Positions 58,984 through 64,000 of a DNA stretch of 64,000 bases are shown here, one piece after another. The notes beneath the pieces were generated by a model. That model was not told where the DNA came from, did no database searches, and saw nothing but the letters and a program-made list of their open reading frames with translations. The stretch is from CBDCYN01 sp965224205. Lineage in GTDB: Bacteria > Planctomycetota > Phycisphaerae > Phycisphaerales > Phycisphaeraceae. A program made the translations under genes and the position numbers. Every line of letters starts with the position of its first letter. Within the stretch, counting starts at the first letter, position 1. Location of the stretch: contig CBDCYN010000021.1 in the NCBI GenBank assembly GCA_965224205.1, positions 1 through 64,000 on the forward strand. The letters run 5' to 3'.

Positions 58984-59298
58984 ATGGCGATCTACGTCGA
59001 GTTTTCGGAACCGCATTTCGAGCACGTTCGGTTCCACGACGGAACAAAAGCCAGCCCATTCATGAGGATTGTCGGGCGGGGGCCGGACGGTTGCTCGTTC
59101 GGGGGTGATGGCGAGGCTGGTTGGCTCACGGTTGCTGGCGATGCAGGCGTGTGGGAGGTGTCGTGGCGGGAGCAGGACGACGGTCGGCTCGTTGTTACTG
59201 ATGTGCTCGACCACGAGCCCAAACGGGTGCCCATTGAGGCGATTCTGACGGCCAAACAGGAACCGGGCGAAGTTGGAATCTCATCCTCGACACGGTGA
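58984..59298 (+). CDS. small hypothetical protein coupled to the recombinase
   Basis: 104 residues from ATG 58984, with GGGAGGGA 5-12 bases upstream (the frame also opens at 58954). The sequence MAIYVEFSEPHFEHVRFHDG is followed by a mostly beta-like pattern (WLTVAGDAGVWEVSWREQDDGRLVVTDV). It is not a family I recognise. The stop overlaps the GTG start of the recombinase (GTGA), so the two are likely translated together. It could be an accessory factor of integration or excision, by position only. Confidence 0.6.
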   Translation: MAIYVEFSEPHFEHVRFHDGTKASPFMRIVGRGPDGCSFGGDGEAGWLTVAGDAGVWEVSWREQDDGRLVVTDVLDHEPKRVPIEAILTAKQEPGEVGISSSTR

Positions 59299-60332
59299 TT
59301 ACCTTGACCGTCGACCTCATCTCCGCACTCGACGACGGGCTCATCCTTATCCCCATCGACACCGATGAGGATTCCCGACTTTCTACATGGGTCCTCCGTT
59401 ATTGGCGGGCAGAGGTGGCGGGCAGCGTGGTGACGACCGTTGCCGAGAAGAAGCGGGATATCCAACGGTTTCTCGACTACTTCGGCACGCACCTGCGTTC
59501 GGATCAAGTCGATGACTGGACCAAGAGCGTTTCGAAGGGCTTCATCCGCTGGCTGGAAACCCAAGCCAACGGCGGAAAGGGCTACGCCCCCACATCCATC
59601 AATCGGTTCATCGCCACCGTCCGCCATCTGGCGAACTTCATCGAAGACAAACGATCGTTTCAGGCGGGTAACCCGTTCCAGGGTATCGCCGACCTGGATG
59701 TGCCGGAGCCCGCGTGGAACGGATTGAACCCGGTCCAGGTCATGCGGGTCAAGGCCGCTCTCGATCAGATGCTCAAGCTCAGGTCTCGTAAAAGTCAGAT
59801 GCCCCGACGCGACACCGCGATCATCCTCAGCCAATACAATTGCGGTATGCGGATCTCCGAGCTTCTGGGCCTCGACCACGATCAATACGACGGCAAGCAC
59901 TTCCACAACGTCAAGCGTAAGGGCAAGTCCAGGACGCCCAAGATCTTCGTGCCCAAGGAGGCCCGTGAGGCACTGGCCGATTACGTTGAACACGAACGCG
60001 GGCACGAACCAGGCCCGCTGTTCCGCACCAATTCCGGGGCCGGGGGCAGGGGGCGGGTGTCCCGTCAGTATGTTCACAGTTTTCTCAAGCGGGTCGAGGG
60101 ACACGTCAACGCCAAGCTCCCGCCCGATGAGCACGTGCGCCTGCACTCGCATATCTTTCGCCACACTTCACTCAAGGAAATGGTCGAAAATGCTCCTTCA
60201 GAGAAGAAAGGCATCCGCATGGCAATGAAGAAGGCGGGCCACAGTGAGAAGTCCGGGGGCCGTTACATCTGGCGGTATTTGCAGATTTCGGATGAGGAGT
60301 TCGAAGCAGCCCAGGAACGGATGTATAGCTGA
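59295..60332 (+). CDS. tyrosine recombinase/integrase
   Basis: 345 residues, GTG start coupled to the preceding gene. An N-terminal SAM-like core-binding domain (about 35-125) is followed by a catalytic domain. Catalytic residues: first Arg in CGMRISELLGL, Lys in KGKSRTPKIFVPK, HxxR in HSHIFRHT, the second His/Trp position in AGHSEKSGGRYIWRY with the Tyr nucleophile. It resembles recombinases of planctomycete integrative elements and plasmids. Its substrate site may be the tRNA-Ser gene or an element-resolution site. Confidence 0.9.
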   Translation: MITLTVDLISALDDGLILIPIDTDEDSRLSTWVLRYWRAEVAGSVVTTVAEKKRDIQRFLDYFGTHLRSDQVDDWTKSVSKGFIRWLETQANGGKGYAPTSINRFIATVRHLANFIEDKRSFQAGNPFQGIADLDVPEPAWNGLNPVQVMRVKAALDQMLKLRSRKSQMPRRDTAIILSQYNCGMRISELLGLDHDQYDGKHFHNVKRKGKSRTPKIFVPKEAREALADYVEHERGHEPGPLFRTNSGAGGRGRVSRQYVHSFLKRVEGHVNAKLPPDEHVRLHSHIFRHTSLKEMVENAPSEKKGIRMAMKKAGHSEKSGGRYIWRYLQISDEEFEAAQERMYS

Positions 60333-60373
60333 TCCATCGTGGCTACGACGCATGGGTGGACCATCCCGTTTTA

Positions 60374-61057
60374 TTACGCAGCATGCCTTTCATCGCCGAC
60401 CATCATGTCTTCGGGAGCATAGAGCCGTCGTCCCCTCGCGACCTTTCGCCCACGCTTTAACTGCGAGAACTCGATACGCCCCAATCCAGATCGCTTGAGC
60501 CGCTGGTTCAGGGTTTCCACCAAGCGATAGAGCTGTTCCTGCACGCTCGGATACTGTTCGTAGCGGAACTGCTGTCTGATGAATGTCGTTAACCGTTCTG
60601 CGGACACGAACTTCGCCAGCTCCAAAAGCTCATTCTTGAGCCGCTTGAATTCGTGACGGTCCATTTGGATAAGAAGCTCTCCCGCCGGTGCCCGGATGGC
60701 ATAGCCGTGAAACGTGATGGCTCGTTTCCATACGTCTTGCCAGAGTCGCTGGCCGGTCTTAGGCTCCGTGTTCTGGATGAAGAATGGATTCCCGTTTTTC
60801 GCGGGGGTCGAGATCAGCACCCAGAACCGCTCGTAGCGGAGGTAGTGGATGCTGCCATCGCCGCAAGCCCTTTGTCGGCTCCGCTGGTCCCGAGTGATAT
60901 CCAGACCGAATTTCTCGATCAGTCGAGCGTCGAGCTCGCTCGGTGTGAGCCGCTTGGGCACGACGCCCGTGACATAGAACCGATAGCCGTAATCGATATA
61001 TGCATACGCCAGCTGGTTGATAAAGGCCAACGGCGACGACGCAACGCACGGATACAT
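60374..61057 (-). CDS. hypothetical protein
   Basis: 227 residues. I do not recognise a family. It begins with MYPCVASSPLAFINQLAYAYIDYGYRFYVTG and has an aromatic and basic middle (YLRYERFWVLISTPAKNG, RAITFHGYAI), then a charged helical C-terminus (QRLKRSGLGRIEFSQLKRGRKVARGRR). The length, charge and place beside a recombinase suggest an element-borne protein. It converges with the recombinase at a distance of 42 bases. Confidence 0.5.
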   Translation of the reverse strand: MYPCVASSPLAFINQLAYAYIDYGYRFYVTGVVPKRLTPSELDARLIEKFGLDITRDQRSRQRACGDGSIHYLRYERFWVLISTPAKNGNPFFIQNTEPKTGQRLWQDVWKRAITFHGYAIRAPAGELLIQMDRHEFKRLKNELLELAKFVSAERLTTFIRQQFRYEQYPSVQEQLYRLVETLNQRLKRSGLGRIEFSQLKRGRKVARGRRLYAPEDMMVGDERHAA

Positions 61058-63105
61058 GAAAAGCCCCCTTTCCCCTCGACGATGTGAATCCCCCGCTTCG
61101 GGGTGTTGCCCCAGCGATGCGCACCGGCGGTGCGGATGATTGATTATGGCTCAATCATCCCAAAGCCAAAACCCTCAATCGCTGGATACACCCCTCGCCT
61201 GTCGCCGCATCGCGGCGGCGACCAGTTTCCTTGTTCCGCCGCGATTCCCGAGAAATCGTCAGCAAAATCAGGCCATTGCAAGCCCAGGTGTCGAGCTTGA
61301 ACCTTATGTTGCTTGTCGCTTTTTTTTACACGTTGCGTTCTCCCAGATGTTATCCATCACCGATGAAAATCCGACCAAGGACTCTCAGCGGTAACCGCAT
61401 AACCGCATGAATGCACCCGGCGGGGATCTCTCCCCGCCGGGACTTCTTTTATTGGGTCGATACTTTCGCATCCCCGTCATCTCTTTCGTCAGTCATATGA
61501 TGCTCAGAGTGTCACTGCCCTGAGTATGACACGGGCCACGACCGCCTTAGCCGCAGAGATGGGACATCGTGTCCCACCCGCCTGAACCTTCGCCCAGACC
61601 ACCGCTCGCTTGCCCTTGGGTTACCGATCCAAGGGCGTTGCGATTCCTACTTGGGGCACCACAAATCTTGGTGATACCCCGACTCGAGACCCACTCCCAG
61701 TCTTCTGCCGTTGCCTCCCTCATGACCATGAGGCACGCCGAGCACCACCCCGGCAGCGGAAGGACCTTCCCAGTTTAGAGATAATCGTTGCTCAATAAGT
61801 CTCAGCCGCTAGCCCGAACTTAATCGGGCGGGGTCTATCGCACTGTTAGTAGGGAACCACCCCTACCCACTCATCACGCTTCCGTGCGTGCTTTTCGGTC
61901 TAGAAACTGGAAGGAGACCTGAACGCGAGCGATCACTTTTTCACGGATACAACCTCGCGGTTGCATTTGTGGCACTAACTCTTATTGAACTAACCGGCAA
62001 GCAGTTTCCCGCCTTGTTTATCGTTGAGCTTTTCGTCCCGTGAAGTGTTGTCCCGTCATCCGTGGGCATTGTTTCACGTCCGGGCGTTGTCAATCCCATC
62101 CTGGGCCGCCCGTTTGCCTACGTCACCGCAGACAAGCTCCCGACGCCGGCAACCTAGGTCCGCCCCTAACGAGTCTTGCACCCGATTAGGTCTACTCAAT
62201 AGACTTTGGCAGCGAACCGCGTTGGAGGATTTGGCACGAAATCCATTGCTAGAACCTTCATCGCAACCTTCGAAAATGGAGTGGTTGAGGGCTACCCCCC
62301 GACCACGACCGGTGCCTCACCATCTTCGACTATCCCGGCCTTGATGTCCTGCTTCCAACAACACACCAAGGTTTTTCACTGTCGCCCAGATTCGATTTTT
62401 CAAGGGGAATACCGCCCCCCAAAAACCATCGGATAGAATGACGGGATTACTCCCTCGCATCAGGGCGAGGGGATTACGCCGTCAAGCCTCCGTCGAGAAC
62501 AGCAAGCCACCTCTCGGCGGCACTGAGCTCTACGGGGACATCGCGGAGACGGGTGGTGAAGTCCGTCCAAGCCCTTATGCCTGGTGACACAGGTTTACCT
62601 GGGTGCGATGCCTGGCCAATAAAAGAAGTTAGCTACACGTTCGTGTTTCTAAAGCCGACAAGCTCTCCGACCAACCTGTCTGCGGCGATGAATGCTAGGC
62701 GTTGATCGCACGGCTCACCGTACGAACAGCCATATGGCTTCATCGTCCGTAGTTCCCCTTATCCCATCATGAAGTCGTTCGTATATCCCTTTTTTCGCTT
62801 GGACCGGAAGGACCGTTCCGGGCCAAGCTCCAAAGGATAAGAGCTGGTCTTAGCTTGAAACCCCCTCGCCCGGTTCCAAACCTCCCCACCCCTTAGCTCC
62901 CCTCCAACGGCTACGCCGGGAAATCTAGCGATTGCAGCCAAGAAACCCGTAACGCCAGCGGCCCTCAAGCGACTATCTGAGACGATTAGTCTGCGTTTCA
63001 TTGTGGCAACGGACATCAACCGCTTCGGTTCGGCCTTTGATACGACGCCGCGTCCGACCCCGACTATGATCTGATCGAAAGGAATCCGCCTCCCGGCGAA
63101 CCACC
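61058..63105. other. 2-kb region with no gene I can support
   Basis: All six frames are broken by stops, apart from short frames such as 61140-61394 (84 codons) with no recognisable product. An intrinsic terminator is at 61416-61450. On the minus strand, 61855 to about 61490 has a sequence that could be the 5' part of a group II intron or a similar retroelement: GTGCGATAGACC at its start and a 61-codon frame leading toward MTDERDDGDA. Without a maturase frame or a domain V this is only a possibility. It could equally be decayed element DNA. Confidence 0.4.
61416..61450 (+). terminator. strong hairpin terminator
   Basis: An 11-bp perfect stem (CCCGGCGGGGA / TCCCCGCCGGG) with a 4-base loop is followed by ACTTCTTTT. 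It reads best on the plus strand and lies in the gene-poor stretch, 22 bases after a possible small frame ending at 61394. Confidence 0.7.
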
Positions 63106-64000
63106 ATGCGTATCTTCAAGCCCCATTACAACGCTCAAGACGGCACTTCGCGGCAGACCAGCAAATGGTATGTGGAGTTCCGCGACCATAACGAGTCACT
63201 CCGCCGGTTGTCAGCCTTTACCAGCAGGTCAGCCACAGAAGAACTGGCCCGGAACCTGACCAAACTCATCAACTATCACAGCGCCTCCGGCGGCCAGTCC
63301 GACCCAACGCTGACACGGTGGCTCAGCGAACTGCCGCAGCGCACACTATCCAGACTCGTGGAAATCGGCCTTGTGGACCGCGAACGGGTGGCGGTCAGCA
63401 AACCGCTGAGCGACCACCTGGAGGAGTTCAAGAAATCGCTGCAAGCTAAGGGCTGCACCGACCGTCACGTCGAACTCGTGACCAACAGGGCCAAACGAGT
63501 GCTTGACAGCTGTGGATTCCGATTCTGTGGCGACATCTCCGCCAGCAAGGTGATGAATTACCTCCACGAGATGCGGGCCGACACGAGCAATCAACGGGGT
63601 ATCAGCGCTCAAACGTTCAACTTCTACCTCCAAGCCATCAAGCAGTTCTGCCGCTGGATGGTCAAGGACCGTCGGGCCAGCGAATCGCCAGTAGCACATC
63701 TGGACGGGTTGAACGTCAAGACCGACCGCCGCCATGACCGACGGACGTTAACGGTCGAGGATCTCCGCCGACTGCTAGAGGCAACCCAAGGCGGGCCGGA
63801 CCGGAGGGGGATGACTGGACCTGAGCGGGCCATGCTCTACCGGCTCGCGGTTGAGACTGGGCTGCGGGCAGGCGAGCTGCGAAGCCTCACGCGGGCGTCT
63901 TTCGACCTGCGGGGGGACTCGCCGACGGTCACGGTAGCTGCGGCTTATTCGAAGCGTAGGCGGGAAGACACGTTACCGTTACGTGACGACCTGGCCGATG
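63106..64000 (+). CDS. tyrosine recombinase (3' partial, runs off the window)
   Basis: The frame from ATG 63106 (MRIFKPHYNAQDGTSRQTSK) is open to the last base. The N-terminal region resembles the small DNA-binding arm domain of Tn916/lambda-type integrases. A core-binding SAM-like domain (about 110-205, SDHLEEFKKSLQAKGCTDRHVELV) follows, then the start of the catalytic domain with the first Arg in ETGLRAGELRSL. The remaining catalytic residues lie outside the window. A GAAAGGA is upstream of the ATG, but at a longer than usual distance. Confidence 0.88.
   Translation, partial: MRIFKPHYNAQDGTSRQTSKWYVEFRDHNESLRRLSAFTSRSATEELARNLTKLINYHSASGGQSDPTLTRWLSELPQRTLSRLVEIGLVDRERVAVSKPLSDHLEEFKKSLQAKGCTDRHVELVTNRAKRVLDSCGFRFCGDISASKVMNYLHEMRADTSNQRGISAQTFNFYLQAIKQFCRWMVKDRRASESPVAHLDGLNVKTDRRHDRRTLTVEDLRRLLEATQGGPDRRGMTGPERAMLYRLAVETGLRAGELRSLTRASFDLRGDSPTVTVAAAYSKRRREDTLPLRDDLAD

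Noticed and set aside
62759..63019. 86-codon minus-strand frame before the last recombinase
   Set aside because: No ribosome site and no recognisable domain, in a region where all frames are broken.

Overview
The window is GC-rich bacterial DNA. The gene set points to a planctomycete, most likely of the Phycisphaerae: a PEP-CTERM secreted protein, a DUF1570-type zinc peptidase, two pyrophosphate-type phosphofructokinases, a single-protein siroheme CobA-HemD fusion, menaquinone made by the futalosine route (mqnA), an alginate-export-type outer-membrane barrel and a cytoplasmic Ser/Thr kinase. The taxonomic call is inference from gene content; no rRNA gene is present to settle it.

Positions 1-45,260 are chromosomal housekeeping sequence. 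In order: a GT-C-like membrane protein and a BshB1-like deacetylase; accD with a secreted peptidase; a fumarylacetoacetase-family hydrolase, nadD and mtnP; a Ser/Thr kinase and an MsbA-like exporter; a PEP-CTERM protein and an outer-membrane barrel; mqnA; ribD and an amidohydrolase; a lone ketoacyl synthase; a nitroreductase and an aldo/keto reductase; a complete seven-gene Mrp Na+/H+ antiporter operon (mrpABCDEFG, minus strand); a HIT hydrolase, a PilZ protein and cobA-hemD; dnaA; aroC; glycolate-oxidase-like subunits E and F; a zinc-ribbon membrane protein and a rhomboid protease; two PPi-PFK paralogues around a GATase-like gene, then a SIS-domain protein; and tRNA-Pro(CGG) with its own terminator.

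Positions 45,300-64,000 are accessory DNA. First comes a pile of broken insertion sequences (ISL3, IS3, IS110, IS21). Next is the 5' half of a tRNA-Ser(CGA) gene, cut just after the anticodon arm. Then follows a plasmid-like or integrative-element module: a HTH replication-type protein whose gene contains iteron-like repeats, an inverted-repeat control region, iteron-like repeats in front of parA, and an overlapping ribbon-helix-helix partner. The cargo is a UV-damage module (NmrA/DUF2867 oxidoreductase, uvsE endonuclease, phr photolyase) split by an IS630 element. Two tyrosine recombinases and a 2-kb stretch with no convincing gene complete the region.

The most unusual signal is in the chromosomal part. 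A dispersed repeat of about 100 bp has six diverged copies between 8.2 and 41.7 kb. All lie in or at the edge of intergenic DNA and all point the same way. A second, shorter family of about 35 bp (sequence around AGCCGCGACCGTGAG...CAGCGGGTTC) occurs four to five times; two copies form an inverted pair inside the mrp operon. Neither is explained by the genes around it.
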